Position numbers and translations under genes: made by a program
Shown: positions 21,601-31,936 of the stretch, one piece after another
Numbering within the stretch: the first letter of the stretch is position 1
How the letters are laid out: each line of letters begins with the position of its first letter
Assembly (NCBI RefSeq): GCF_023065955.2
Contig: NW_026622863.1
Location: forward strand, 41,150,177-41,214,176
DNA length: 64,000 nucleotides
Source of the DNA: Ursus arctos
Lineage: Eukaryota; Chordata; Mammalia; Carnivora; Ursidae
Direction: 5' to 3'
The notes under the pieces: generated by a model
Databases searched by the model: none
What the model was told of the DNA's origin: nothing
What the model saw: only the letters and a program-made list of their open reading frames with translations

Positions 21601-24600
21601 CAGGGATGCGCGGCACAGGTGAGAAAGTGGTAGGACTGGCCCTGCTGGAGAGAGGGCAGTGCCCCTTGCGGCATGCGGGGCCTGAGTCAGAACAGTAGGC
21701 AGCCGGGAACGGGGAAGGTGGCAGAGATGGGTGAGGAGGGGTTACAAAGGGCCCCTGATCCGGGCATGTGTGGAGGTTCTGAAGAAGCCACAGAGGGGTG
21801 TGGAACCTCGGTGATGACTGGGAACGAGTGCACATTGTGACCGGACCATCGGCAGGGGTGGGGAAGGCTCAGTTGGCTCAAAAGAAGGGAGGGTGTGTGA
21901 GGAGAGGCTTTGACAAAGAGCCCCTGCCATTCCTGAGGCCATTCTCCTGCCTCCTCAGAGCCCCCGGATCATGTGGACCCCCCACCAGATACAGATGCCC
22001 TTATCCCTGGAGCTCCTGAGCACCACTCACCTGTTCAGAACCTGGACCCCCCACTTCGGCCAGATCCAAGCAGTGCCCCTCCTCCGGCCCCCCGCTCCTT
22101 CTCGGGGGCTCGAATCAAAGTGCCCAACTACTCACCATCCCGGAGGCCCTTGGGGGGTGTCTCCTTTGGACCCCTGCCCTCCCCTGGTGAGTACCTGGGA
22201 GTGTCGGGGAGAGGGGTGGGTGGGTGAGGCAGGAGCTCATGGCTGACACTGACCCTTCCCCCCACAGGAAGTCCATCTTCTCTGACCCACCACATCCCCA
22301 CGGTGGGAGACCTGGACTTCCCAGCTCCCCCCAGACGTTCCCGTCGTCCCAGCCCCCTGGCCCCAAGGCTGCCGGCATCACGGCGGGCCTCTCCCCCTCT
22401 CAGAACCTCCCCACAGCTCAGGGTGCCCCCTCCTACCTCAGTCGTTAGAGCCCTCACACCTACCTCAGGGGAGCTGGCTCCCCCTGGCCCAGCCCCATCT
22501 CCTCCACCACCCCCTGAAGACCTGGGCCCAGACTTTGAGGACATGGAGGTGGTGTCAGGACTGAGTGCTGCTGACCTGGACTTTGCGGCCAGCCTGCTGG
22601 GGACTGAGCCCTTCCAGGAAGAGATTGTGGCTGCAGGGGCAGTGGGGAGCAGCCATGGGGGCCCAGGGGACAGCTCAGAGGAAGAGGCCAGCCCAACCCC
22701 CCGCTATGTCCACTTCCCTGTGACTGTGGTGTCTGGCCCTGCCCTGGCCCCTGGTGCCCTTCCTGGAGCCCCCCGCATCGAACAGCTGGATGGAGTGGAT
22801 GACGGCACGGACAGCGAGGCAGAGGCCATCCAGCAGCCTCGGGGCCAGGGGACTCCTTCAGGGCCAGGAGTGGGCCGGGCTGGGGTCATCGGGGCTGCAG
22901 GGGACAGAACCCGACCTCCTGAGGACTTGCCGTCAGAAATTGTGGATTTTGTGTTGAAGAACCTAGGGGGGCCCGGGGAGGGAGGTGCTGGGCCCAGAGA
23001 GGAGCCACTCCCCCCAGCGCCTCCCCTGGCCAATGGCAGCCAGCCTCCCCAGGGCCTGCCCTCTAGCCCAGCTGACCCCACTCGGACGTTTGCCTGGCTC
23101 CCTGGGGCCCCAGGGGTCCGGGTATTGAGCCTGGGCCCTGCCCCCGAGCCCCCCAAACCCGCCACATCCAAAATCATCCTTGTCAACAAGCTGGGGCAAG
23201 TGTTTGTGAAGATGGCTGGGGAGGGTGAACCCGTCTCACCCCCAGTGAAGCAGCCACCTCTGCCCCCTCCCATCCCCCCCACAGCCCCTGCTTCCTGGAC
23301 TCTGCCCCCAGGACCTCTGCTGGGTGTGTTGCCAGTGGTAGGGGTGGTCCGCCCTGCCCCACCACCACCCCCTCCTCCACTGACACTGGTGTTGAGCAGT
23401 GGGCCCCCCAGCCCACCCCATCAGCCCATCCGCGTCAAGAGGGTGTCCACCTTCTCTGGCCGTTCCCCACCAGCGCCGCCCCCAAACAAGACCCCCCGGC
23501 TGGAGGAAGACGGAGAGTCCTTGGAGGATGCTCCCCAGGGTCCAGGGCTTAGTGGCAGTGGGTGAGTGAATGTGCCGAGTCTAAGGAGGAGGGCAAGATA
23601 GGTGGGCAGGAGAAGGCAGCTCAGCCTTCTTGGGGTTCCTCCCCCAGGTTTAGCCGAGTGAGGATGAAAACGCCCACAGTGCGTGGAGTTCTTGACTTGG
23701 ATGAGCCTGGGGAGCCCACTGGGGAGGAAAGCCCGAGGTGAGTAGCCAGTGCCCTTTCCCTAGAGGCTCTGGGATCTCCGTCCCTTCCTCTTTCTGACAG
23801 GTGTCTCCTCACAGGCCCCTCCAGGACCGGTCCCCTCTGCTGCCACTCCCTGAAGGTGGTCCTCCCAGGGCCCCTGACGGTCCCCCTGACCTGCTGCTTG
23901 AGTCCCAGTGGCACCACTACTCAGGTAAGAACCAGCCTTTCGCTCTCAATGCCTCCTTCCTCATGCTTGCCTCAGCTGGGTGATGGTCAGATGCAGAATT
24001 GGTCCACTTCAAAAGATAGACCTTGTGCACCGACCTGGCTCGGAGCCTGAGACTAGGTATTCAGAGTTAGAAAGATGCCCTCGGAGCTTGTGGCCCATGG
24101 CAGAAACAGAGATGAAGTTTCAGCTCCACGTGAGAGGCCCTTCGAAAGTGCCCAAGAGCCTGGGGGTTGGCTTCAGAGCCTAATCTGCCAGGGTCAGAGG
24201 GTTAGGTCCCTAGTAAAACTGAGCAGTGTGGGGGCTGTCAGAATTAGAGATGGGATTTAGAGCGTGCAGGTAGACAAGAGCACCTGGGGGTCAGCCAGTG
24301 AGGATGGAGCTCACCTAGGATCGAGAGGGGCAGGAGTAGGAAGAAGCGTTGCCCCGGAGGACACCAGACATGTGGGGTCTAGGATTGGTGGAGGAGGGGG
24401 TGGGGGGGGCAGGGCGGACCACCCCTACCACTGGCAACACACCCAGCAGCGGTCCTGGGAGCAGAGTCCAGGAAGCAGGGGCTTTTGGGGGGGTGGGAGA
24501 GGGCAGAGGTGGCTGCTACACTGGAGGTGAGAATTGAAGACAGTGGTTGATGAGGAAGCCAAAACAAGACCCAGGCATCTTGCCGGCAAGCTTGGCTAAG

Positions 24601-27600
24601 GGTCTGAGAGGAGAGGGTGGGCAGCAGCCCAGAGGGGTTTGTATGAGGGCTGAGACAGCAAAACCATGGAGGAGGGTGAAGGGGGCCTGTGGATGGAAGC
24701 AGGGGTGGGAGGAGGCGTGGCGGTTGGATTTGAATAGGAGACCACTGAGGTGGAGCAAAGGGAAGGTCAGTGCACTTGCAGAGCCATCAGGACACATGAT
24801 CCGGGGCATGTGGAGTGGATTGGGCTGACAGCCTCGGTGAAGCTGGGAGGGCAGTGAGTGCTCTGTTGGTTATAGAGGGCTATGGGAGAGCGGGTAGGCT
24901 ACAGCCAAGCGAGCTGGTAACTGAACAGCCTGAGGCTCGGAATTTCTCCTGGCCCCAGCCCTGTCCGGATGTGTGGATTGTCTCGTTACGTAGTGCTGAC
25001 TTACTGAGCGTGGAAGCGGAGCGAGGTACACGAGAGACCGCTTAACTGAAAGACTGCGTATGGGGGTCAGAGGTGGTGTGAGGATATGGCAGTGACCATG
25101 ACGAACAGGTCCCCACCCTTAGGGACCACGCCATATTTTGGTAGAGGAAACAGACACGTACATTAGCAAGTGTACTGCAGCTGAGAACGAGCGCCGTGAG
25201 AAAGAAGGCAATGAGAGCACCCGGGTGAGGCCCCTGTAGTCAGCCTGTCGGGTTCAGGGAACAGAATGGAGGTGAGGCTGGGGTAAGGGCAAAGTGAAGG
25301 CGGAAGAAGTTGTCAGAGGTGAACCCAGGGGCACTGAGGCCTGGAGATGATGTGGGTCACACAGCAAATCAGCTTTGGAGAGTTGCCTAGTGCTGGGAGG
25401 GCATGCAGTCGGGTTGGCCCAGAGGAGTGGTGTGGGGAGCAAGTGTGGCCACGTGGGTCCTGCCTCTCCTAAAGCACGCTCCACTCAAACTTAGGTACTC
25501 CCCACCCTCCCCCTCCAGACATGACGGTCAGTCCTCAGTCCACAGCGTGCTTGAGTGAGCCACTGCATCTGGGATGATCACCCCTTCCTTGTAGCACTTT
25601 CTTCCCTGGCTTCCAAAACCCCACTCCTCTCCTCACCTTTCTGGTCAGGTCTTGTCATTGCCCCGGCCTGTCACTTTGGTGTGTCCCAGTGCCCCGGCCC
25701 TCTGTCTGCACTTACTCTCAGGTGTTCTCATCTACTTCGTGGCTCTAAATCCCACCTCTTACTCTGAGAGCCAGCAGATGGGTAGTTGGGCTTCTGGATC
25801 CTGCTACCGGCTCCCTCCCCATCTCCTTGCAGGTTGCAAGGGCAGGTTTTCTAAGAGGAATTTCAGACTCAGCATGTCCCAAACTAAGCCCTCTACCTTC
25901 ACCCCAAACTTGTTCCTCCCTCTCCCTCACCATCTCAGTCATCAGCAGTTTTATCATTCCAGTTATTCAGGCCCCAGACCTCAGAGTTGTCCTTGACCCT
26001 CCACTGGCTCTCACATCCCCAGCTCCTACAGCAGCAAGTCCTCTCTGTTCTGTCTCTAAGATATTCAGCCCCTGAGAAATCCTTTAAATAGCCCATAACG
26101 TACATGTACTTGAGTCTGTAGGTAGGGGCCTATATAATAAATTTGTAATATTTACAGAGACGTGCTGCATATAAAAAAAATACATGTGTAAAATATACTT
26201 CTGGTATTTTTAATTTTCTGTGAGAGAAGAATGAGGGGTGGATGAGCATTTTTGGTAAACTGGGTTTGAGTGAGCCAGAAGTGTCTCCTGCAGAGCCAGG
26301 GCAGTCCAGGCCTCTACGGAGATGCTCATCTCTCCAAGAACGCTTACAGAAAAGGGACCGCAGGCTCTTTAGGAAAAAAATAATGTCCATCCTGTAGGGC
26401 TCACGGGGCAATTAGAGCAGGAAGAGAGCCCTCAGACCAAGTATCTGCTTGTGCAGGGAGGCCATGGGAGAGGGTGGGGAACCCGGGACTTTGGACTCCA
26501 GGAGGGGTGATCCTCACCTGCTCTGACCTGCTGCTTGGGACCAGGTGAGGCTTCAAGCTCTGAGGAAGAGCCTCCATCCCCAGAGGACAAAGAGAACCAG
26601 GCCCCCAAACGGGCTGGCCCGCATCTGCGCTTTGAGATCAGCAGTGAGGATGGGTTCAGCGTGGAAGCGGAGAGCTTGGAGGGTGAGTCGGGAGTGCGGG
26701 GTGACGGGGGGAAGGTGTCCAGTCGAGCCCCATCCTGACCATTCTGGCCCTGCTCTCTCCTCAGGGGCATGGAGAACTCTGATTGAGAAGGTGCAAGAGG
26801 CCCGAGGGCACGCCCGGCTCCGGCATCTCTCCTTCAGTGGTAAATGGAGAGGCCGCAGGGATGCTGAGAGCTGGGAGGACTCCCAGAGGACAAGATGGGC
26901 CTCTGACATGATGCATGTGTCCTCACCTTTGACTGTCCCCAGGAATGAGCGGGGCAAGGCTCCTGGGCATCCACCACGACGCTGTCATCTTCCTGGCAGA
27001 GCAGCTGCCCGGGGCCCAGCGCTGCCAGCACTATAAGTTCCGCTACCACCAGCAGGGAGAGGGCCAGGAGGAACCACCCCTGAATCCCCACGGGGCGGCC
27101 CGTGCCGAGGTCTATCTCCGGTGAGAGGTCTGGGGAGCCCTGTGGGGGTTCTCAGGCGTGGGAGTTAGGTCTTTAGAGGTTGGAAACTGAGGCCCGGGAG
27201 AAGATGCCAGGGCACTCCAGGAACTCTTCCTAGCATTCACGTCAGAAGAATGAGCCCCATCCATTCCCCTTTGCCTGTGTCTTCAGGGGTAGCAGTATTT
27301 CTTCTTTGCTAGCAGCAGGCCCAAGCCAAAGGAATAGGTAGATGGCACCTCTTTGAAGGAATGGCTGTTATCCTCCCTTCTTTCCTCCCTCCCTGCTGCA
27401 GGAAGTGCACCTTTGACATGTTCAACTTCCTGGCCTCCCAGCACCGGGTGCTCCCTGAGGGAGCCACCTGTGATGAGGAAGAGGATGAGGTGCAGCTCAG
27501 GTCAACCAGGTATGGAGGGCAGGCCATGGTGTTGGGGGTGTTCTGGAAGGGTCCTAAAAAGGGTGACCAGGGGCAAGAGAGGTCATTCCTGGGTACCAGC

Positions 27601-28324
27601 CTGTGACACTGCTGACCCTACCAGACGTGCCACCAGCCTGGAGCTGCCCATGGCCATGCGCTTTCGTCACCTCAAGAAGACATCCAAAGAGGCTGTGGGT
27701 GTCTACAGGTTAGTGGGGTTGGGGGGAGGATGCCCCTTGGGTGGATGGACAGGTGCCCTGGTGCGGGGCCGCCTTGGTTCTGTACCCCTGCCCCCTGAGC
27801 TCCCCCTGGCCCGTCCTACCCTGCAGATCTGCCATCCACGGGCGGGGCCTATTCTGTAAGCGGAACATCGATGCCGGCGAGATGGTCATCGAGTACTCTG
27901 GCATCGTCATTCGCTCCGTGCTGACTGACAAGCGGGAGAAGTTCTACGATGGGAAGGTGGGCTCCCCGGGGCCGTGGGAATGAGGCGGGTGAAGCGGGGC
28001 TGCTCCGTTGGGGACAGGGCGCCCGACGGCCCCTCGCAATCCCTGCAGGGTATCGGGTGCTACATGTTCCGCATGGATGACTTTGACGTGGTGGACGCCA
28101 CGATGCACGGCAACGCCGCCCGCTTCATCAACCACTCGTGTGAGCCCAACTGCTTCTCCCGCGTCATCCACGTGGAGGGCCAGAAGCACATCGTCATCTT
28201 CGCGCTGCGCCGCATCCTGCGTGGTGAGGAGCTCACCTACGACTACAAATTCCCCATCGAGGATGCCAGCAACAAGCTGCCGTGCAACTGCGGCGCCAAG
28301 CGCTGCCGTCGCTTCCTTAACTGA
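8599..28324 (+). CDS. KMT2B: KMT2B (MLL2/MLL4), histone H3K4 methyltransferase
   Basis: It writes H3K4 methylation in the nucleus within a WDR5/RBBP5/ASH2L/DPY30-menin complex. 37 coding exons: 8599-8961, 10113-10185, 10431-12502, 12745-12858, 12952-13102, 13390-13669, 13831-13886, 14132-14410, 14705-14799, 15080-15178, 15317-15430, 15572-15718, 15822-15917, 16362-16479, 16981-17094, 17286-17470, 17546-17635, 17727-17831, 17962-18035, 18603-18718, 18814-18905, 18987-19124, 19988-20146, 20375-20495, 20572-20650, 20751-20911, 21959-22186, 22268-23561, 23648-23737, 23815-23924, 26545-26682, 26765-26839, 26943-27120, 27402-27509, 27625-27708, 27827-27956, 28049-28324. Total 8202 nt, 2733 residues (human 2715), frame intact. 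Visible in order: menin-binding-like RGRFPGRP (17-24); AT-hook motifs (about 220-227, 480-486); polyproline block; CXXC (about 976-1024, CGHCRGC); three PHD fingers from about 1219; HCF-1-binding DHVY (1555-1558); extended PHD; FYRN; taspase-1-type site QLD/GVDDG (cut after D2081); FYRC; WDR5 Win motif GAARAEV (R2529); SET with NHSCEPN (2670-2676); post-[11 protein letters not shown]. The start ATG lies in AAGATGG with [12 protein letters not shown] as in human. Confidence 0.97.
8868..8904 (+). repeat. KMT2B: GGGGCC hexanucleotide run in KMT2B exon 1
   Basis: About three and a half GGGGCC units, flanked by GGGGCA and GGGGCT, encode an Arg-Gly run ([12 protein letters not shown]). The same peptide run is in human KMT2B as I remember it, so the repeat is an old coding feature. 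The G-runs are G-quadruplex-prone on the sense strand. Confidence 0.85.
8962..10112 (+). other. KMT2B: KMT2B intron 1
   Basis: It runs from donor GTGAGG to acceptor ctaaatcAG. Its first 100 bp continue the CpG island. It holds the CA microsatellite at 9663-9691. I see no exon or RNA gene. Confidence 0.7.
9663..9691 (+). repeat. (AC)n microsatellite
   Basis: A perfect AC dinucleotide run of about 14 units, preceded by cgtacgt. It is probably length-polymorphic. Confidence 0.95.
11210..11300 (+). repeat. KMT2B: Polyproline-coding CCTCCA tandem in KMT2B exon 3
   Basis: A C-rich tract of near-perfect CCA/CCT codons includes several consecutive CCTCCA hexamers around 11250-11281. It encodes a run of about 25 prolines broken by Ser and Ala. 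The block is longer than the human one as I recall it and contributes to the extra 18 residues. Confidence 0.8.
18240..18540 (+). repeat. L2-type LINE remnant in KMT2B intron 19
   Basis: Phrases such as cttctcggaagagatgacat, aagctgagatgtgg and attccagtcatgaggaacag resemble the L2 body found elsewhere in the window (50570, 58330, 62220). It is ancient and diverged, with approximate edges. Confidence 0.55.
19601..19710 (+). mobile_element. Short Can-SINE in KMT2B intron 22 with target-site duplication
   Basis: Forward orientation: head gagcacctggctggctca, body gttcaagccccacatgtaga, tail ttaaataaata plus a T-run. It is flanked by a perfect 12-bp duplication AATGGTGTGAGA at 19589-19600 and 19711-19722, so both insertion ends are clear. 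It lies in the sense orientation within the 863-bp intron between exons 22 and 23. Confidence 0.9.
20912..21958 (+). other. KMT2B: KMT2B intron 26
   Basis: One of the longer introns. The first half carries a diverged MIR/L2-like stretch (about 21040-21250). The rest is G-rich with no recognised feature. No exon was found that keeps the frame. Confidence 0.5.
23234..23380 (+). repeat. KMT2B: Inverted-repeat arm A inside KMT2B exon 28
   Basis: This coding segment (it includes the [16 protein letters not shown] stretch) recurs in inverted orientation at 24388-24532. By eye about 135 of 145 positions match, including a stretch of over 40 identical bases around the complement of ggaccacccctaccactggc. 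It is the source copy, because it is coding and conserved with human. Confidence 0.9.
24388..24532 (-). repeat. Inverted-repeat arm B: exon 28 copy in intron 30
   Basis: The plus strand here reads as the reverse complement of 23234-23380. Shared blocks include ggaccacccctaccactggc, aacacacccagcag, gtccaggaagcaggggct and gcagaggtggctgct. The frame is open, but on the wrong strand for KMT2B, so it is not an exon. The arms are separated by about 1.0 kb that contains the end of exon 28 and exons 29 and 30. Confidence 0.9.
25500..26050. repeat. Old interspersed repeat, copy 1
   Basis: Phrases such as cttgtcattgccccggcctg, caggtgttctcatcta and a ccttgaccctccactggctc-type block recur, diverged, at 53570-54130. 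The family was not assigned. Both copies lie in the same orientation. Confidence 0.65.
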
Positions 28325-28603
28325 AGCCGCGGCTGCCTGCCACGCCCCCTGCTGCCGTCTGGCCCCTAGTCTGGGGGCTCCCGAGTCCCTCCCAGAGCAT
28401 CTCACGCCCACCCTCCTGCTCAGGGTGGATGTGGGCATGCAGGTGGCAAAGGCCCTGCCTCCACCCCTCCAGCCCACCCAGCAGTCGCCCCCTTCCTGTC
28501 CTGGGGGCCCAGGATGTAGATACTGTACAAAGGTTTCTAAATCCCTTCTTTTCTATGCACTTTTTTATTTAAGAGGGTGGGTTCCCAGGTGGGAACCCCC
28601 CAT

Positions 28604-28609
28604 AATAAA
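28604..28609 (+). terminator. KMT2B: KMT2B polyadenylation signal AATAAA
   Basis: It lies 280 bp after the KMT2B stop and is followed by a GT-rich element (gtctgtcaatgtttgg and gtggtctgcc). It implies a 3'UTR of about 0.3 kb. Confidence 0.85.
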
Positions 28610-28624
28610 GTCTGTCAATGTTTG

Positions 28625-29016
28625 GAGAGGTGGTCTGCCCGTTTGTACGGTGTTGGGGGCAGGTAGGAGCTCCCATTTCTCCACAGCAATCCTGAGCCGG
28701 GGAAGCCTGTCAGCCTCCACAGAGGGGTGAGAGGCCATCCTTCAGAATTACGGGTAAATTGTGGGGGGTCTGTGACACCTTCACAGCAACACGTGCTCTA
28801 CACACTCCCAGTTAGAACCCAGTCGGGGTCCTCAGAGAGGACCTTGGTTGCCCAGAGGCACCTGAGGCCAGCCCCCAGGGGCACGTCAGGCCATATCTGG
28901 TCTCGTGTGTGTGGTGGAATGAGAGGATTCCTGTTCGGTCTTGGCCCACTTAAGACTATTTCAAAAGCGTGCCTTAATGAGGCCCAGAGACGGCAGGCGC
29001 TTATTTCACAGGAGAC
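28625..29016. other. KMT2B-IGFLR1 tail-to-tail spacer
   Basis: About 390 bp between the two converging poly(A) sites. No gene, repeat or RNA was recognised. Confidence 0.6.
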
Positions 29017-29022
29017 TTTATT
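29017..29022 (-). terminator. IGFLR1: IGFLR1 polyadenylation signal AATAAA
   Basis: TTTATT on the plus strand reads AATAAA for IGFLR1. It lies only about 27 bp beyond the IGFLR1 stop codon (29049-29051), so the 3'UTR is very short. Confidence 0.8.
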
Positions 29023-29048
29023 GAGGACTAGGCTGGGCAAGCCCCAGC

Positions 29049-30958
29049 TCAGCCAAGTTTGGACAGCACCTGCAGCGCGTCTTCCCGCCCCAGCTGGGCC
29101 AGGTGTGTGCCAAGCTGGCCCAGAGAAGCCGAGAGCTCCCTCGCCACCATCTCGATCAAGGCCCGCAGTGGTGAGCGACTGGGCCGCAGTGAGTAGGCAA
29201 AGGTGGACCAGGCAGCAGGCACTCCGTATCTCGCCGCCAGGTGTCTAGTGGTGCCACAGGCCATCCCCCCACCCGGCCCAGGCTCAGGATCCAGCAGTAC
29301 AGTCAGCTCCTCCAGCACCTCCAGCTCATCCAGGACGCGAGACAGGGGCTGCGATGCCAGGTGCGGCAGTTCTGGGGGACAAATGGAGGGGTGAGGGCAA
29401 TCTTCCAGCCCGCCTTCTCCCTCCCTGGCATGTCCCCGACTAACCTCTGCCCAGGAGTGGAACCAGAGCGACCTTCCGTGAGACCCCTGCCTCTGATGCC
29501 TCCAGGGAGCCTGGAGAGGACGAGTGCAAGGAGAAGAGGGTATGGGTGTTGGTGTCGCCACAGACCAAGCCAGGATAGGGGTGGAGACCTTTTGCCTGGC
29601 GGTGGCACCGCTGGGCGAGCAGAAGGATCACTGCTGAGGTCACCAGCAGAACCAGCACCAAGAGAACCAGCACCACCGGCAGGGCAAAATTCAGCAAGGC
29701 CTGCTGAGTGACGTTGTGCTCAGATGTCCACTGGACACTGGAAATCGCTGATGGGCTGGGCTCCTGGGAGCTAAGGACGCTTGGTTTCCCGGTGTTCAGA
29801 GGGCAGGGCTCCTTGGGAGGAACCGACCTCTGCAAATAGGTTGGAGTAAAGCGGGAGGCATGCCCCACTCCTGCCCCTTCAGCCTGAACCTCCCATCCTT
29901 CTCTCCCTCAGTGGGATCCAACCCCCGCCTGATCCAGCTAACCCCCGCCACACACACACTTTAACCCAGGTAGGTCTTCCGATCCTATCATGCCCCCACC
30001 CTATTCTCTTCAGCGGGGCTACACCCCCTCCCTTGCTCCAGACCCCGCCCATCTAACCCAAACCACGCCCTCCAGCCCCCGCTCCGTCTCCAACAAGCTG
30101 CACCCTATCCCAGGCCCTCCGGGGCCCGACCAGCACCTCTCTGCAGCGCCACTGTGTTCCGCCGCTCTGGCTCCCCGCGGGGGCAGGGGCCGTGGCTCCG
30201 GTGCCACAGGGGCTACATTGCTCCGCACTGTCGGGGTTGCACTGCCCAATAGGACACTCTTTGAAGGGGCGCGACACGTGATAGCCAGAGTCATTGAGCC
30301 CGCAGTTTCCGAAAACTCGAAGTCTGGTGGGAAACAGGGTCTTCACGTGCCGCCGCCCAGCCCCTCCTCTCCTGCACTAGCGACACCCTTTCCCCTTTGT
30401 CCTATCCCAGCAGGCCCCACCCCTTGTACTCTACTAACCCAACCTATCACCGACGTGCCCACCCTCCCCGCACTAGCCCTGCCAGTCTCGAGACCCTCTC
30501 TCCACAGGCCCCGCCCCCCCACTAACCCCATCCCGCTCTGGCACCAAGCCCCGCCCACCCTTCGGACACTGCCGCGATCCCGCCTAACAGGCAACACCCC
30601 TTCGCCGTGGCCCTGAAGTAACCTGTACTAGCCCTTCCATCACAAGCTGAGCCCCACATCGTGTTATCTGCGTAAGGCCCGCTGCCCCTATCCCGAAGCA
30701 AGCCTCACAGGCAATAACCCACAGACTTCGTCCCTTCCCCTGCTCCTTATCACCCCCTGGCTCCGCCCCAACATATGCATACCCCTGTCCCCGCTCCTCA
30801 CCCGGGCAGGGGGGCGGCCCAAAGCGCTGCAGGCAGCTGCCGCAGCACCGGTAATCAGGGTTCCAGTACTCGAGGCGCCCGCAGTGCTGGGAGGCCCCCA
30901 GAGGCGCCGCCTGGGCCAGGAGCAGCGCGGCAGTCAAGAGGAGGCATAGGGGCCTCAT
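29049..30958 (-). CDS. IGFLR1: IGFLR1 (TMEM149), TNFR-like receptor; frame apparently broken
   Basis: Family knowledge: a single-pass membrane receptor of TNFR-like architecture that binds IGFL proteins, expressed in T cells. Exons read on the minus strand: 30958-30802, 30323-30137, 29829-29445, 29371-29049. Exon 1 encodes a signal peptide (MRPLCLLLTAALLLAQAAP) and CGRLEYWNPDYRCCGSCLQR. Exon 2 carries cysteine-rich sequence (NCGLNDSGYH, QCNPDSAEQCSPCG). Exon 3 holds the membrane segment (FALPVVLVLLVLVLLVTSAV). Exon 4 holds the conserved cytoplasmic region (LASQPLSRVLDELEVLEEL to VLSKLG). The exons sum to 1052 nt, one short of a multiple of three. The first splice gives a frame that does not match NCGLND; the human spacing needs one more base near 30305-30315. 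Exons 2-4 agree with each other. It may be a real frameshift, a different exon 1/2 splice, or a base-call error. A stop also ends the protein about 7 residues earlier than human. Confidence 0.85.
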
Positions 30959-31768
30959 CCGGGCGGGTCTGCAGCCTGGGGGGCCGTGACCGCAGGACTT
31001 CCGACCACAGCGCCGCTGTCACACTTTCCAGAAAACCAGGGCAGAAGAAGGAAGCAGTGATGTGGGGGTATGAGATCCCCAGACCCCTTTGGAAGACGGG
31101 AATCTATCCCCAGCCCCTAGTCCAGCTCCTGGCTCATTATCAGAAGGGCCACCAAGGCCTCAAGATGGCTAGAATGAGGAGTCTGGAACCACAATGAGTG
31201 GATTTGTATCCCACCTCTGCCATCTTCCTTACCTCTTTTCTCATCCCTAAAACGGGGGTAACAGCACCTGTCTCACAGGTTTATTGTGAAGAATTAAAAT
31301 CATTACTTGAAGTAAAGTACTTAGAACAGCACCTGGCATATGGTAAGCTTAAGTATTAGCTATTTCCAACTCCCACCTCAGGGCAGCTGGCATGGAGGAC
31401 CCAGCCCTCAGCCTCTGGAGACTCCCACTCAACTCCCAGTAACCTTACCTCAGCTCCCTAACCCCAATCTCCTGCGGGCTGGGAATCCTCCAACCTGCCA
31501 CAACCAGGTACCGCCCCCTTGAGAAGCCTGAGAGTGCTGAGGTTCCCAGCACAGAGGCTTCCCCACCCCAACCGGTCCCACTGAGGGGTTTCTACAGCCC
31601 TGGGCCCTGAGCCTGCTGCTCTCCCACCTGTTGTTGGAAGTTCTTCAGCAGAAGTTGTGGCCAGAGCCCAGCCCGCTTCCCCTTTTCGTCAGGAGATGTG
31701 GGGGTGGAAGGAAACTCCAGCCCACAGCTAGGCTCAAGCTAACAGGTTCTAAACCCTTAATACAGAAC
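30959..31768. other. IGFLR1-U2AF1L4 spacer (IGFLR1 promoter side)
   Basis: Upstream of IGFLR1 and downstream of U2AF1L4. It contains a MIR at about 31180-31350. No TATA box or CpG island was recognised near 30960, and no coding exon. Confidence 0.5.
31180..31350 (+). repeat. MIR element
   Basis: Core blocks in order: cttacctcttttctcatccc, aacgggggtaacagcacctg, and the end ttagaacagcacctggcata. Diverged and ancient. Approximate edges. Confidence 0.75.
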
Positions 31769-31774
31769 TTTATT
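31769..31774 (-). terminator. U2AF1L4: U2AF1L4 polyadenylation signal AATAAA
   Basis: Plus-strand TTTATT, 163 bp beyond the U2AF1L4 stop codon (31937-31939). It is the first canonical signal after the stop on that strand. Confidence 0.75.
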
Positions 31775-31936
31775 AGGGGAGGGGTGGTAAGAGAAGGTCC
31801 CTGTTTTGAACAGATTACAGCATGGAGCCCCGGAGCCTGGGGAAGATGGAGCTGGGGGGTTAAGGGAGCTTTCAGGAGGGGTCCTGGCCAGGAACATTTA
31901 TGCCTGTCAAGGGTGGAGGTCAAGGGAGCCAGGGTC

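Larger units (their letters stand above)
23925..26544 (+). other. KMT2B: KMT2B intron 30, largest intron
   Basis: 2.6 kb between exons that sit close together elsewhere in the gene. It holds the inverted copy of exon 28 sequence (24388-24532), L2-like stretches around 24840-25330 and an old unassigned repeat at 25500-26050. No coding exon was recognised inside. Confidence 0.75.

Noticed and set aside
24264..24530. Coding exon in KMT2B intron 30 suggested by similarity to exon 28 region
   Set aside because: The similarity is to the opposite strand of exon 28, so the peptide is not KMT2B sequence. It is an inverted DNA copy.
29938..30560. Recurrent CTAACCC-like words in the IGFLR1 introns as a telomeric repeat
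   Set aside because: Copies are isolated and imperfect in generally C-rich sequence; no tandem TTAGGG array.
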